DNA from: Arthrobacter terrae | GTDB taxonomy: Bacteria; Actinomycetota; Actinomycetes; Actinomycetales; Micrococcaceae | Direction of reading: 5' to 3' | Length of the DNA stretch: 64,000 bases | Assembly (NCBI RefSeq): GCF_015708085.1 | Contig: NZ_JADNYM010000015.1 | Location: 1 to 64,000 of the forward strand | Shown: one piece after another, positions 24,508 through 33,742 of the stretch | How positions within the stretch are numbered: the first letter of the stretch is position 1 | How the letters are laid out: each line of letters begins with the position of its first letter | Position numbers and translations under genes: made by a program | Notes under the pieces: generated by a model | Database searches by the model: none | What the model saw: only the letters and a program-made list of their open reading frames with translations | What the model was told of the DNA's origin: nothing

Positions 24508-24614
24508 CCGTCCGTTCGCGAAGACACCTTCCCTGGAACTGCCGGTCCGTGCACGAAGAGTCCTTCCACGTGCTGGGGAAGGAATCAAATCCGCAGGGCC
24601 GGTAGGCTGGGCTG

Positions 24615-25034
24615 GTGATCAAACGGCTCAAAAGAAATGATTCCCTCCCCCGTCCGGGCACAGTAATTTATGCCGGAATAGCGGACCTTGTCTTGGTACT
24701 GGTCTTTGCTGCCGTGGGCCGGGCCAGCCATGCAGAACAAAACCCGGTGCTGGGTGCAGCGGCCACCGCGTGGCCCTTTGTTGCCGGCCTGGCGCTGGGC
24801 TGGCTTGCGAGTCGGGCGTGGCGGGCACCCTTGCGCTTGTGGCCGCACGGCGTCGCAGTTTGGGCCATTACAATTGCGGCAGGAATGGTCTTTCGCCTGC
24901 TGTCCGGCCAGAGCGCCCAGCTGCCCTTCGTCGTCGTCGCCCTCATAGTGCTGGCGGTTTTCCTGCTTGGCCACCGTGCCGTTGCCGGCCGGCTCAGCCG
25001 CCGGACAAAACACGCCCCGGCCGAGGGCTTTTAG
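24615..25034 (+). CDS. DUF3054 membrane protein
   Basis: A 139-residue, four-helix membrane protein that starts at a GTG. Features are Ala-Asp-Leu-Val-Leu-Val-Leu-Val-Phe-Ala-Ala-Val-Gly-Arg near the N-terminus, Trp-Pro-Phe-Val-Ala-Gly-Leu-Ala-Leu-Gly-Trp, and Gly-Met-Val-Phe-Arg, typical of DUF3054. Function is unknown. It lies next to a RAM-domain protein and trpD. Confidence 0.83.
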   Translation: MIKRLKRNDSLPRPGTVIYAGIADLVLVLVFAAVGRASHAEQNPVLGAAATAWPFVAGLALGWLASRAWRAPLRLWPHGVAVWAITIAAGMVFRLLSGQSAQLPFVVVALIVLAVFLLGHRAVAGRLSRRTKHAPAEGF

Positions 25035-25120
25035 ACTGACTGGAAGTTTTTTGAACTAGCCTCGTACAACCGCTACGGCGCTCACGTCCCGGCCCGCCGC
25101 TCCAACGATTGGATTTTTCC

Positions 25121-25402
25121 ATGATTACTGCTTTTGTGCTCATCAAGACCGATGCGTCGCGTATTCCGGAGGCCGCACAGGAGATTTCCGAGCTTGCCGG
25201 CATCAGTGAGGTCTATTCGGTAACCGGGGAATGGGACCTAATCGCGATTGCGCGGGTAACCCGGCATGAAGATTTGGCCGACGCAATTGCGGACAGGTTG
25301 TCCAAGGTAAAGGGAGTCGTCTCGACTACCACGCAAATATCTTTCCGGGCATATTCCCAACATGACCTTGACGCCGCGTTTTCCCTCGGCTTCGATGACT
25401 AG
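25121..25402 (+). CDS. Stand-alone Lrp/AsnC ligand-binding (RAM) domain protein
   Basis: A 93-residue protein consisting only of the RAM alpha/beta sandwich of Lrp/AsnC regulators, without a helix-turn-helix. It begins Met-Ile-Thr-Ala-Phe-Val-Leu-Ile-Lys-Thr and contains Val-Tyr-Ser-Val-Thr-Gly-Glu-Trp-Asp-Leu-Ile-Ala. Single RAM proteins bind small molecules, often amino acids, and can oligomerise with full-length Lrp proteins. It converges on trpD, which begins across a short gap, so a link with amino-acid sensing is possible but inferred. Confidence 0.88.
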   Translation: MITAFVLIKTDASRIPEAAQEISELAGISEVYSVTGEWDLIAIARVTRHEDLADAIADRLSKVKGVVSTTTQISFRAYSQHDLDAAFSLGFDD

Positions 25403-25465
25403 CTCCCCGATACGCAGCTGTAGATCGCTGTCCCGGATGCCCCGCAGGCGGCCGTGAGCAGCCGC

Positions 25466-26539
25466 TTAGCCCCAGCCCGGATCCGCCACCGAGTGCTGGA
25501 TCCACCGGGCCAGCACCTGTGCAGCTGCGCCCGAATCAAGTGACCTTTGCGCCGCGGCAACACCGGCGGCCATCCGCTCCGGCAGCGGGCCCTCGGCGCT
25601 GCCGCTCACAGCAACCAGGCCCGCAGCAGCGTTGAGGACGACGGCGTCACGCACCGGACCTTGTTCGCCGGCCAGCACACGGTGGACTACTTGCGCGTTG
25701 TACTGCGCGTTCATACCGCGCAGATCCTCGATCGTGGCGCGCGCGATGCCGAGATTGAGTGGATCGAGGTCGGATACGGTGATGCCACCGTTCCGGACCT
25801 CCCAGATGGTGGAGGGCCCCGTGGTGGTGAGCTCGTCAAGACCGTCACTGCCGCGGAAAACCAAAGCCCTGGTACCGCGCGCGGCGAAAACTCCCGCAAT
25901 CAAGGGAGCCATGGTGGCGTCGGCGACGCCGACCGCCGAGGCGCTCACCCGTGCGGGGTTGATCAATGGGCCCAGCAGGTTGAACACCGTGGGGATGCCC
26001 ATCTCACGCCGTGGCACCGCCACATGGCGCATAGACGGATGAAATAATTGAGCAAAGCAAAACGTGATGCCGACGCTTTCCGCCGCCTCACTGACCCGGG
26101 CAACGGACATATCCAGCCGAACGCCCAAAGCCTCCAGGACATCAGCGGAGCCGGCGGCGGACGAGGCCGCCCGATTGCCGTGCTTGACGACTTTGGCCCC
26201 TGCTCCTGCGCAGACCAGGGCCGCCATGGTGGAAATATTGACGGTATTAAGTCTGTCCCCGCCGGTGCCGACGATGTCGAGCGTATCCCCCGTCACGGTC
26301 AGCGGGCGGGCGTTGTCCATCATTGCATCGACGAACCCGGCAACTTCGGCAACGGTCTCCCCCTTGGCCCGCAGAGCCACCAGGAATCCCGCTATCTGGG
26401 CTTGTGTCGCCACACCTTCCATAATCCTGTTCGTGGCCCAGCGCGTTTGAGCGGCCGAAAGATCGGTGCCGGCGATGAGGGCAGAAAGCAGGACGGGCCA
26501 GGTGGGCTCTTCCACGGTGGCCGAAGCTGATGAAGTCAC
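25466..26539 (-). CDS. trpD: Anthranilate phosphoribosyltransferase
   Basis: A 357-residue enzyme of tryptophan biosynthesis that joins anthranilate and PRPP. The PRPP-binding loop Val-Gly-Thr-Gly-Gly-Asp is followed by Asn-Thr-Val-Asn-Ile-Ser-Thr, Val-Lys-His-Gly-Asn-Arg-Ala, and Asn-Leu-Leu-Gly-Pro-Leu-Ile-Asn-Pro. The length is typical. It is separated from the other trp genes, as is common in this group, and is divergent from ctaE across a 216-base gap with a long inverted repeat. Confidence 0.95.
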   Translation of the reverse strand: MTSSASATVEEPTWPVLLSALIAGTDLSAAQTRWATNRIMEGVATQAQIAGFLVALRAKGETVAEVAGFVDAMMDNARPLTVTGDTLDIVGTGGDRLNTVNISTMAALVCAGAGAKVVKHGNRAASSAAGSADVLEALGVRLDMSVARVSEAAESVGITFCFAQLFHPSMRHVAVPRREMGIPTVFNLLGPLINPARVSASAVGVADATMAPLIAGVFAARGTRALVFRGSDGLDELTTTGPSTIWEVRNGGITVSDLDPLNLGIARATIEDLRGMNAQYNAQVVHRVLAGEQGPVRDAVVLNAAAGLVAVSGSAEGPLPERMAAGVAAAQRSLDSGAAAQVLARWIQHSVADPGWG

Positions 26540-26585
26540 CTCTTGATGCTAGCGATCAATGCCGGTCCGCAACGAATATGTAACA

Positions 26586-26633
26586 CCGCTGGGCCTAAAC
26601 GGCACCGAACCCGCTGCCGTTTAGGCCCAGCGG
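26586..26633. repeat. Perfect 19-bp inverted repeat between trpD and ctaE
   Basis: CCGCTGGGCCTAAACGGCA at 26586-26604 is followed by a 10-base loop and its exact reverse complement at 26615-26633. It lies between two divergent gene starts (trpD 26539, ctaE 26756) and has no T-run on either side. It is therefore not an ordinary terminator for either flanking gene. It could insulate the two promoters or act as an operator or RNA hairpin in a long trpD leader. Confidence 0.8.
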
Positions 26634-26720
26634 ACAGTCCCGGCCGGTGGTGAGCCGCTGCTCCTGCCCGCAGGATTTCGCGGCTTTGTAGAAAAAGATT
26701 CGAAGAAACGCATTTTGCAT

Positions 26721-26749
26721 TGGGCAGGACCGGTTTTTATGGACATAAT
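26721..26749 (+). promoter_or_regulatory. ctaE: Candidate promoter giving a leaderless ctaE transcript
   Basis: TGGGCA at 26721-26726 and CATAAT at 26744-26749, spaced 17 bases, are a fair sigma-70-type match. The GTG start of ctaE (26756) lies seven bases after the -10, where transcription would begin. No ribosome site precedes that GTG, which fits leaderless translation, common in actinobacteria. Confidence 0.4.
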
Positions 26750-26755
26750 GTCTAT

Positions 26756-27394
26756 GTGACAACTGCGACTCATTCCCCCAGCATCCCCGCGCACCCCACG
26801 CTCAACCGCCCCAATATGGTTTCGGTTGGCACGGTGGTGTGGCTCTCCAGCGAACTGATGTTCTTCGCCGGGCTCTTCGCCATGTACTTCACTCTCCGGT
26901 CAACCTCGGCCGGATTGTGGGCTGAAGAGGCAGCCAAGCACAACGTTCCTTACGCCCTGGTGAACACCCTCGTCCTGGTCTCCAGCTCCTTCACCTGCCA
27001 GATGGGTGTGTTCGCTGCTGAAAGACTGCAGCCGCGCCGTACCGGCGGGCTGTTCGGGTTCGCACGCTGGGGCATGACGGAGTGGTTCATGGGGACATTC
27101 GTCCTCGGCGCCATCTTCGTCGCAGGCCAGGCTGCTGAGTACGCCACCCTGGTTTCCGAACATGTCTCCTTGTCCTCGAATGCCTATGGTTCGGCCTTCT
27201 ACATCACCACCGGATTCCACGGACTCCACGTGATCGGTGGCCTGATCGCATTTCTTCTGATAATCGGACGTGCCTATGCCGCTAAGAAGTTCGGTCACTT
27301 TGAAGCCACCTCGGCCATTGTCGTTTCGTACTACTGGCACTTCGTCGACGTTGTCTGGATCGGCCTCTTCCTGGTGATTTACATCCTGAAGTAG
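26756..27394 (+). CDS. ctaE: Cytochrome c oxidase subunit III (aa3 type)
   Basis: A 212-residue, five-helix subunit of the aa3 oxidase. Recognised by [18 protein letters not shown] near the N-terminus, the Thr-Gly-Phe-His-Gly-Leu-His-Val segment and the C-terminal [10 protein letters not shown]. The GTG at 26756 (Val-Thr-Thr-Ala-Thr-His) fits family starts better than upstream ATGs. It heads the ctaE-qcrC-qcrA-qcrB operon characteristic of the actinobacterial bcc-aa3 supercomplex. Confidence 0.94.
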   Translation: MTTATHSPSIPAHPTLNRPNMVSVGTVVWLSSELMFFAGLFAMYFTLRSTSAGLWAEEAAKHNVPYALVNTLVLVSSSFTCQMGVFAAERLQPRRTGGLFGFARWGMTEWFMGTFVLGAIFVAGQAAEYATLVSEHVSLSSNAYGSAFYITTGFHGLHVIGGLIAFLLIIGRAYAAKKFGHFEATSAIVVSYYWHFVDVVWIGLFLVIYILK

Positions 27395-27477
27395 GCTGCT
27401 CTCTACCCTCTCCACGCAATAGCAATTGAATTAGCGGCTGACCCGCCGCCGCAGGATCGACACAAAGGAACCACCAC

Positions 27478-28263
27478 GTGAAGGCACTTTCGCAGAAGCG
27501 ACGTCATCCGCTAGCCGCCGTCGCATTGCTGCTGCTGGGACTTATGCTCACCGGTGGTCTCTACGCCGTCGCCACCACCGCCAATCAGGCCAAGGCAGCC
27601 ACCACCTACTCCGCAAACGACGTGCAGGAAGGTGGCAAGCTCTTCATTGCCAACTGCGCCACCTGCCATGGCATGGGTGCCAGCGGCTCCCCCGACGGCC
27701 CTTCGCTGGTCGGCGTAGGTGCTGCCGCCGTCGACTTTCAAGTTGCTACCGGACGCATGCCGATGCAGGCGCAGGGACCGCAGGCACTGCAAAAGCCCAG
27801 ACAGTTCAATGACGAGCAGACGCACGAGCTGGCTGCGTACGTAGCCTCCCTGGGTGCCGGACCGGCCATTCCCGAAGCAAAGTACACCGACGGCGGCGGA
27901 GATGCGGCCAACGGCGGAGTTCTGTTCCGGGTCAACTGCGCCATGTGCCACAACGCCGCTGCTGCCGGCGGAGCACTGACGCGCGGTAAATTCGCTCCTG
28001 CGCTGGCGGGTGTGTCGAACCAGCACATTTATGAGGCGATGGTCACCGGGCCGCAGAACATGCCGGTCTTCAACGATGCAAATATCACCCCGAGTGACAA
28101 GCGCGACATCATTACGTTCCTGGACACCATTGAAGCCACAGGGTCCCCGGGCGGCGCCGCTCTGGGTTCGCTTGGTCCCGTATCTGAGGGTCTATTCATC
28201 TGGATCGCAGGCCTTGGTGTTGTCATTGCCTTCACGGTGTGGCTGACTTCGAGGACATCCTAG
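27478..28263 (+). CDS. qcrC: Menaquinol-cytochrome c reductase diheme cytochrome c subunit
   Basis: A 261-residue membrane-anchored protein with an N-terminal signal/anchor helix, two c-type heme sites (Cys-Ala-Thr-Cys-His and Cys-Ala-Met-Cys-His) and a C-terminal helix ending Trp-Leu-Thr-Ser-Arg-Thr-Ser. In actinobacteria this fused diheme cytochrome c takes the place of a soluble cytochrome c and passes electrons directly to the oxidase CuA centre. It has a GTG start with AAAGGA upstream. It is the second gene of the operon. Confidence 0.95.
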   Translation: MKALSQKRRHPLAAVALLLLGLMLTGGLYAVATTANQAKAATTYSANDVQEGGKLFIANCATCHGMGASGSPDGPSLVGVGAAAVDFQVATGRMPMQAQGPQALQKPRQFNDEQTHELAAYVASLGAGPAIPEAKYTDGGGDAANGGVLFRVNCAMCHNAAAAGGALTRGKFAPALAGVSNQHIYEAMVTGPQNMPVFNDANITPSDKRDIITFLDTIEATGSPGGAALGSLGPVSEGLFIWIAGLGVVIAFTVWLTSRTS

Positions 28264-28358
28264 GCCCAACCGGCCCGACATTCTGCGGCCGCCCAGCGGC
28301 CGGACGCGATATTAATTACGACCCCGGGAAACCGGGAAAAAAGAAGGATGAGGGGATT

Positions 28359-29387
28359 ATGGGCGACCATAGTGACGGCATTCCGGCAGGCTCGGACGCC
28401 GTAGCTAGGGCTGGTCTTAACGAGGTGGAGAAGTTCCAGGATCCTGGGCTTCCTCCGCACCGTAAGAGGCTAGCTGACACGGATCCAAGGGCAGCCCAAC
28501 GGGCAGAGCGCCAGGTGGCTTTTCTCTTTGGAATCTCGGTCGTGGGAACGCTGCTGTTCTTTTTCGGCTACTTCTTCATTCGGCTTGATGACACCATCGC
28601 CACCCTTCGTCTGCAGAACATTCTGCTGGGACTCGGTACGGCGTTTGCGATGCTGGGTATTGGGACCGGTATTGTGCACTGGGCCCGGGCCCTGATGCCT
28701 GATCATGAAGTCTCCGAAGAGCGACACGAGCTGCGCAGCGAAGCAGACCGTGAAGCAGCAGTTAAGATTGTTGACGACATCGTCGAGGAAACCGGTATCA
28801 AGCGCCGTCCGCTGATCCGCAACACACTCCTCGGAGCCGTGGCACTGGCGCCGTTCCCTGCCATCGTGATGTTCCGCGATCTGGGGCCGCTGCCGGGTAA
28901 CGCTCTGCGCCACACCATGTGGGACAAGGGCACACGTTTGGTTCGGGATCCTACAGGCACCCCGATTATGGCCTCCGATGTGACCTTGGGGTCGGTTTTC
29001 CACGTCATTCCGGACGGTCTGAATGATCTGAAGGAAGGCAAGCTGGAGGAAAAGGCCAAAGCAGTAGTGCTGCTGATGCGCCTGGAACCTTCCCTGCTGC
29101 ATCCTTCCAAGGGCCGCGAGGACTGGGGCTACGAGGGCATTGTTGCGTACTCCAAAATCTGCACCCACGTCGGCTGCCCCGTGGCTCTCTACGAGCAGCA
29201 GACGCACCACCTGCTCTGCCCCTGCCACCAGTCGACGTTCGACCTGACGCAGGAGTGCAAGGTTATCTTCGGTCCGGCCAACCGGCCGCTGCCGCAGCTG
29301 CCGATCTCCATTGACTCTGAGGGATACCTGGTGGCGCAGAGCGATTTCCATGAACCCGTCGGACCTAGCTTCTGGGAGCGTGGCTAA
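28359..29387 (+). CDS. qcrA: Menaquinol-cytochrome c reductase Rieske iron-sulfur subunit
   Basis: A 342-residue Rieske protein with the actinobacterial extension: a charged N-terminus, three transmembrane helices, and a C-terminal Rieske fold with Cys-Thr-His-Val-Gly-Cys and Cys-Pro-Cys-His-Gln-Ser supplying two Cys and two His to the 2Fe-2S cluster. The ATG at 28359 is preceded by a purine-rich GGATGAGGGG site and fits the family length. The next gene begins two bases after its stop. Confidence 0.94.
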   Translation: MGDHSDGIPAGSDAVARAGLNEVEKFQDPGLPPHRKRLADTDPRAAQRAERQVAFLFGISVVGTLLFFFGYFFIRLDDTIATLRLQNILLGLGTAFAMLGIGTGIVHWARALMPDHEVSEERHELRSEADREAAVKIVDDIVEETGIKRRPLIRNTLLGAVALAPFPAIVMFRDLGPLPGNALRHTMWDKGTRLVRDPTGTPIMASDVTLGSVFHVIPDGLNDLKEGKLEEKAKAVVLLMRLEPSLLHPSKGREDWGYEGIVAYSKICTHVGCPVALYEQQTHHLLCPCHQSTFDLTQECKVIFGPANRPLPQLPISIDSEGYLVAQSDFHEPVGPSFWERG

Positions 29388-29388
29388 C

Positions 29389-31065
29389 ATGAGCACCGCA
29401 GCCGAAACACCCTACAAACCGGCCACAGCGACCGGCCGTATCACCGACTTCGTTGATCAGCGCGTCGGTGGCTCCGGACTTCTTCGTGAATTCGGACGCA
29501 AAGTCTTCCCCGACCACTGGTCCTTCATGTTCGGCGAGGTGGCGCTGTACAGTTTCGTCATCCTGCTGCTTTCCGGCACATTCCTGACGTTCTTCTTCGA
29601 CCCGTCCATGGCGGAGTCGGTTTACAACGGCAGTTATGTCCCGCTCAAGGGCGTCGACATGTCGGTGGCGATGAATTCCACCCTGAACATTTCCTTTGAT
29701 ATCCGCGGCGGCCTGTTTATGCGTCAGGTGCATCACTGGTCCGCACTGTTGTTCACGGCTTCGATCGCCGTGCATATGCTGCGGGTTTTCTTCACGGGTG
29801 CTTTCCGCAAGCCGCGCGAGCTCAACTGGGTAGTGGGCGGTGTACTGCTGATCCTGTCCCTGGCCGACGGCTTCACCGGGTACTCGCTCCCTGACGACCT
29901 GCTGTCCGGCAACGGGCTGCGCATTATCCAGGGTGTCATCAGCTCCATTCCGGTAATCGGCACATACATTTCCTTCTTCCTCTTCGGCGGCGAGTTCCCG
30001 GGAACCGCCATCATCGGGCGGCTGTATGTCCTGCACATCCTGCTGGTGCCGGCCATGATTCTGCTCATGATCGCCATTCACCTCTTCATGGTCGTAGTGC
30101 ATAAGCACACCCAGTACCCCGGTCCGGGCCGTAACGACCGGAACGTGGTCGGTTACCCGCTGGGGCCGGTTTACGCGGCAAAGGCGGGTGGCTTCTTCTT
30201 CATCATCTTCGGCGTGATCGCAGCCATAGCTGCGCTGTTCACCATTAACCCGATCTGGAATTACGGTCCATACGATCCCTCGCCCATATCGGCCGGTACG
30301 CAGCCTGACTGGTACATCGGCTGGGTGGACGGTGCCCTTCGGCTGATGCCCGGTTGGCTCTTGGGCATCCCGTTGGAATGGAACATTCCCTTCCCCTGGG
30401 GCGTCAACACGCTATCGCTCAATGTACTCATTCCGGCACTGGTTCCGGCCGGGATTGTTTTCACAGTGCTGTTTATCTACCCCTGGATCGAACGCTGGGT
30501 CACCAAGGACGATCGTGAGCACCACGTCCTGGACCGGCCGCGCAATGCGCCGACCCGGACTGCAATCGGAATGGCCGGATTCACGTTCTACTGCGTACTG
30601 TGGGCCGCGGCCTCCTCTGACCTGATCGCGACGCACTTCAACGTTTCCCTCAATGACGTGATCTACTGGCTCCGCGCGCTGTTGTTCCTGGGCCCGATCG
30701 TGGCCTTTACGGTTACAAAGCGGATCGCACTAGCCTTGCAGCGCAAAGACCGCGAAATTGCCTTGCATGGCCGTGAAACCGGCAGGATTGTACGCCTGCC
30801 GCACGGCGAATACCAGGAAGTCCACGCCCAGGTTGACGACTACAAGCGCTTCAAACTGGTGGGCTACGAATCCCCGGAGCCCAGCGCAGGGGTACCGAAC
30901 CGCAATGGCATTGTCACCAAGCAGGAAAAGCGGCGTGCATTGCTCAGCCGGTTCTTCTTCGAGGACCGCGTTGCTCCCGCCACACCGGCAGAACTGCATG
31001 CGGCCCACGGTCATGGTCACGAAGAGATTGAAGCGTCCGACAAGACCAAAGAGGTAGCACGCTAG
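29389..31065 (+). CDS. qcrB: Menaquinol-cytochrome c reductase cytochrome b subunit
   Basis: A 558-residue cytochrome b. Helix B holds His-His-Trp-Ser-Ala-Leu ... Ala-Val-His-Met-Leu-Arg and helix D Leu-His-Ile-Leu-Leu-Val-Pro ... Ile-His-Leu-Phe-Met, so all four heme ligands are present, unlike the b6-like protein at 422-1138. A C-terminal cytosolic domain of about 120 residues, typical of actinobacterial QcrB, follows the last helix. The ATG at 29389 follows the qcrA stop directly. It forms the quinol-oxidising core of the supercomplex. Confidence 0.95.
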   Translation: MSTAAETPYKPATATGRITDFVDQRVGGSGLLREFGRKVFPDHWSFMFGEVALYSFVILLLSGTFLTFFFDPSMAESVYNGSYVPLKGVDMSVAMNSTLNISFDIRGGLFMRQVHHWSALLFTASIAVHMLRVFFTGAFRKPRELNWVVGGVLLILSLADGFTGYSLPDDLLSGNGLRIIQGVISSIPVIGTYISFFLFGGEFPGTAIIGRLYVLHILLVPAMILLMIAIHLFMVVVHKHTQYPGPGRNDRNVVGYPLGPVYAAKAGGFFFIIFGVIAAIAALFTINPIWNYGPYDPSPISAGTQPDWYIGWVDGALRLMPGWLLGIPLEWNIPFPWGVNTLSLNVLIPALVPAGIVFTVLFIYPWIERWVTKDDREHHVLDRPRNAPTRTAIGMAGFTFYCVLWAAASSDLIATHFNVSLNDVIYWLRALLFLGPIVAFTVTKRIALALQRKDREIALHGRETGRIVRLPHGEYQEVHAQVDDYKRFKLVGYESPEPSAGVPNRNGIVTKQEKRRALLSRFFFEDRVAPATPAELHAAHGHGHEEIEASDKTKEVAR

Positions 31066-31092
31066 CCTCCTCATGATCACGGAAACCCAAAA

Positions 31093-31132
31093 GGGAGCGA
31101 TACCGGTTATCACCGGGACCGCTCCCTTTTTT
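31093..31132 (+). terminator. Rho-independent terminator after qcrB
   Basis: GGGAGCG...GGT pairs with ACC...CGCTCCC (13 of 15 positions) around a TATC loop and is followed by six T. It lies 28 bases after the qcrB stop and should end the ctaE-qcrCAB transcript. Confidence 0.88.
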
Positions 31133-31255
31133 CGTTCCCCCTATTCTTAAGAATTCCGGTGGCCCAAGCGGTTGGTGATACTGTCGCGGGCACGAGCTTC
31201 GGCAACGCCATCCTGATGTCCTGCATACCGTTCGGGTATCTGTAATACTGGCAAA

Positions 31256-32551
31256 GTGCTATCAGCTCCCCCGCCCGCAGGGCCGAGACCTCTCGCGCCA
31301 GTGTCCGGATACGCCGCCGGCGTCCCTCGGCAACGCAAGGTAGTCTCCGTCCTGGTAGCCGGGCAGATCTTCGGCGGCGTCGGCATGGGTGCCACGCTGT
31401 CTCTGGGATCACTGCTTGCGGCAGAGCTTTCCGGGTCGCCGGCTTGGTCGGGCATGGCTGCCACCATGAGTACCCTCGGTGCCGCTATCGCTGCCGTACC
31501 CCTCGCCCGTCTCGCTGCGGCCCGGGGGCGGCGGCTATCGCTGTCTACCGGGGCGTTCATCGCCGGAACCGGTGCTGTGCTTGCCATTACGTCGGCGTTG
31601 GTGTCTATTTTTCCCCTGCTCCTGGTGGGTCTGATGCTGCTCGGGGCGGGATCCGCCGTCAATCTTCAGGCGCGGTTCGCGGCTACTGACCTTGCCCAAC
31701 AGGGCACCAGAGCGCGGGACCTCTCCATCGTTATCTGGTCCACGACCATCGGGGCCGTGCTAGGGCCAAACCTCTTCGGCCCAGGCGAAACCGTAGGTGC
31801 TTTCCTCGGCCTACCACCGCTGACGGGCGCCTTTGCGTTCTCCGTGGCTGCGCAGCTTGCCGCGGCGTTCGTATACCTGACCGGGCTGAGACCGGACCCG
31901 CTGCTGGCGGCCATGTCTATCCGGGACACAAGCGTTCAGTTGCCTCGTGCGCGCAGCGGCACGCTGATACTGCGCCAGAACCCGAGGGCCCGCTATGCGG
32001 TAGCCGCTGTAGCGCTCAGCCACGCCACCATGGTGGCGCTAATGTCCATGACGCCTATTCATCTGCGCGAACACGGGGCGTCCTTAGTAATAGTGGGATT
32101 CACCATCAGTTTACATATTGCAGGAATGTACGCCCTCTCCCCCGTTTTCGGTTGGTTGGCGGATAAAGCGGGGCGGCTTCGCGTCGTACTGCTGGGGCAG
32201 GCCATGCTGTTGGCTTCCCTGCTAACCGCCGGTGTCGCGGCGGACTCCCGCGCCGCCGTCGCCGTCAGCCTCATCCTGCTCGGACTTGGATGGTCGGCTT
32301 CGGTGGTGGCAGGGTCGGCAATGGTGGCAGAATCCGTTCAGATCCAGGACCGGCCCGCACTCCAGGGCATCTCGGACTTGACCATGAATGCCGCCGGTGC
32401 CGTCGGCGGCGCGTTGGCCGGCCCGGTTCTCGCCTGGGTCGGTTACTCCGGACTCGGTTTCCTCGCCATTGCTCTAGTTGCCGTCGTCGTAATCTGGACT
32501 GCACTACAGACCAGCGCACTGCCACCGTCCCGAAAACCGGCAGAGACCTAG
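31256..32551 (+). CDS. Major facilitator superfamily transporter
   Basis: A 431-residue protein with about 12 helices, starting at a GTG. It carries Arg-Leu-Ala-Ala-Ala-Arg-Gly-Arg-Arg between helices 2 and 3 and Trp-Leu-Ala-Asp-Lys-Ala-Gly-Arg-Leu-Arg between helices 8 and 9, the two MFS motif A-like loops. There are no features that give the substrate. It stands alone between the qcrB terminator and the convergent GntR gene. Confidence 0.85.
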   Translation: MLSAPPPAGPRPLAPVSGYAAGVPRQRKVVSVLVAGQIFGGVGMGATLSLGSLLAAELSGSPAWSGMAATMSTLGAAIAAVPLARLAAARGRRLSLSTGAFIAGTGAVLAITSALVSIFPLLLVGLMLLGAGSAVNLQARFAATDLAQQGTRARDLSIVIWSTTIGAVLGPNLFGPGETVGAFLGLPPLTGAFAFSVAAQLAAAFVYLTGLRPDPLLAAMSIRDTSVQLPRARSGTLILRQNPRARYAVAAVALSHATMVALMSMTPIHLREHGASLVIVGFTISLHIAGMYALSPVFGWLADKAGRLRVVLLGQAMLLASLLTAGVAADSRAAVAVSLILLGLGWSASVVAGSAMVAESVQIQDRPALQGISDLTMNAAGAVGGALAGPVLAWVGYSGLGFLAIALVAVVVIWTALQTSALPPSRKPAET

Positions 32552-32754
32552 GAGCGGTCTCGGGGGCAGACAGCTAAATCTCAGAAATGAAGCAGCACGA
32601 CGTCAACTCGGAAGTGTTTAGGTGCAGCGTAGGTCTTGGGAGAGCCAGTGAACGTGCCAGCACCCCCTCGTCGAGCAAGCGTCGTTGGCCTTGGCTAGAG
32701 TCGGCAGGTAGCAGGCGTGCACAAATCGCGTGCGCAGCAGGCAGAACCGCCCTC

Positions 32755-33537
32755 CTACCGCCGGGCTGAATATGCCCGACGGCTCCGTCCACCAGGCCGC
32801 TGCAGGGGAACCCAAAGCTTGTACCGGTCCGCTCGGTAAAACGACACCGAGAAATCCACCATAGCCCGGGAAACAAAGGCGTGCCGCTGAAGCTTCAGCA
32901 GCGGATCCCCAACATCCACGTTGAGCAGCCGGGCGATGGACGCAGAGGCGGCGGTAGCTTCGATGGTATCTTCCCCCCACTCCATCACCAGACCGTAGCG
33001 TTCGCTGAGAACGTTGTACAGGGACGACGGCGGCGGCTCGTCGAGAATTCCCGGTACCCGGTGCGCAGGGATGAAGTTTTCATCTACACTCATGGGTTCA
33101 CCGTCGGCCAGCAGGAGCCGGCGAAAGCGGATCACCGGCTGGCCCTCGTCAAGCTGAAGTTCACGGGCCAGCAAAGCAGTGGCTGCCACCTGTTCGAAGC
33201 TCAATACCTGGGCCGCCGGTACCATGCCGCGACGCTCCATTTCCTCACTGTAGGACGTCAATTTCACCTGCAGATCGAACTTGGGTCGAGTGACAAACGT
33301 CCCGAGCCCAACGATGCGATCGAGTACTTCCTCATCCACCAGCGAATCAATTGCCTGACGAACGGTCATCCTGGCCAGCGAAAAGCGCGCTGCCAAATCT
33401 CGTTCTGATGGGAACGCCGCGCCGGGGGCCAGTGAGGTGCTGACAAACTTCCGAAGGATTTCCCGCAGCTGGACGTGAATAGCTGTCCCGGAACCCCGCA
33501 CAATTTCACCGGGAATCTCCGCCGCAGAGCACGCCAC
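32755..33537 (-). CDS. GntR/HutC-family regulator with UTRA domain
   Basis: A 260-residue regulator. The winged helix-turn-helix is at about 15-80 (Phe-Pro-Ser-Glu-Arg-Asp-Leu-Ala-Ala-Arg-Phe, Met-Thr-Val-Arg-Gln-Ala-Ile) and a UTRA effector domain follows (Val-Ile-Arg-Phe-Arg-Arg-Leu-Leu-Leu-Ala-Asp-Gly-Glu-Pro, C-terminal Tyr-Arg-Ala-Asp-Arg-Tyr). The GTG at 33537 with AAAGGAC six bases upstream is chosen over more distant in-frame starts. Regulators of the DasR/NagR type in this family respond to phosphosugars and often control pts genes. Here it is divergent from an HPr gene, so a role in sugar-PTS control is likely. Confidence 0.87.
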   Translation of the reverse strand: MACSAAEIPGEIVRGSGTAIHVQLREILRKFVSTSLAPGAAFPSERDLAARFSLARMTVRQAIDSLVDEEVLDRIVGLGTFVTRPKFDLQVKLTSYSEEMERRGMVPAAQVLSFEQVAATALLARELQLDEGQPVIRFRRLLLADGEPMSVDENFIPAHRVPGILDEPPPSSLYNVLSERYGLVMEWGEDTIEATAASASIARLLNVDVGDPLLKLQRHAFVSRAMVDFSVSFYRADRYKLWVPLQRPGGRSRRAYSARR

Positions 33538-33550
33538 GAAAATGTCCTTT

Positions 33551-33629
33551 CTGTCGACAGTGTTGTCCCAGCTTAGGATGCCGCTAGGGTCTTTTATAGG
33601 ACCCATCTTCCCGTGTCTCTGGTTAACCA
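33551..33629. promoter_or_regulatory. Candidate operators in the GntR-HPr intergenic region
   Basis: Two perfect 10-bp palindromes lie here: CTGTCGACAG at 33551-33560, just upstream of the GntR GTG, and TGGTTAACCA at 33620-33629. The second shares its TGGT...ACCA arms with the known DasR-type site but has a spacer two bases shorter. Either could be bound by the GntR product. Confidence 0.3.
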
Positions 33630-33742
33630 CGCACAAGTCTTATCGGGTAGGTGGTTCAGCCGCACACTTATCAGCAGATCCCCTTGAGAGCAGCTCCGGA
33701 TGCATTCCTGAATGGTCGGCTGCCCTATGTCGAGGAGCACCA

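Noticed and set aside
26586-26633. The trpD-ctaE inverted repeat as a terminator
   Set aside because: Both flanking genes start here and read away from it, and no T-run follows either arm.
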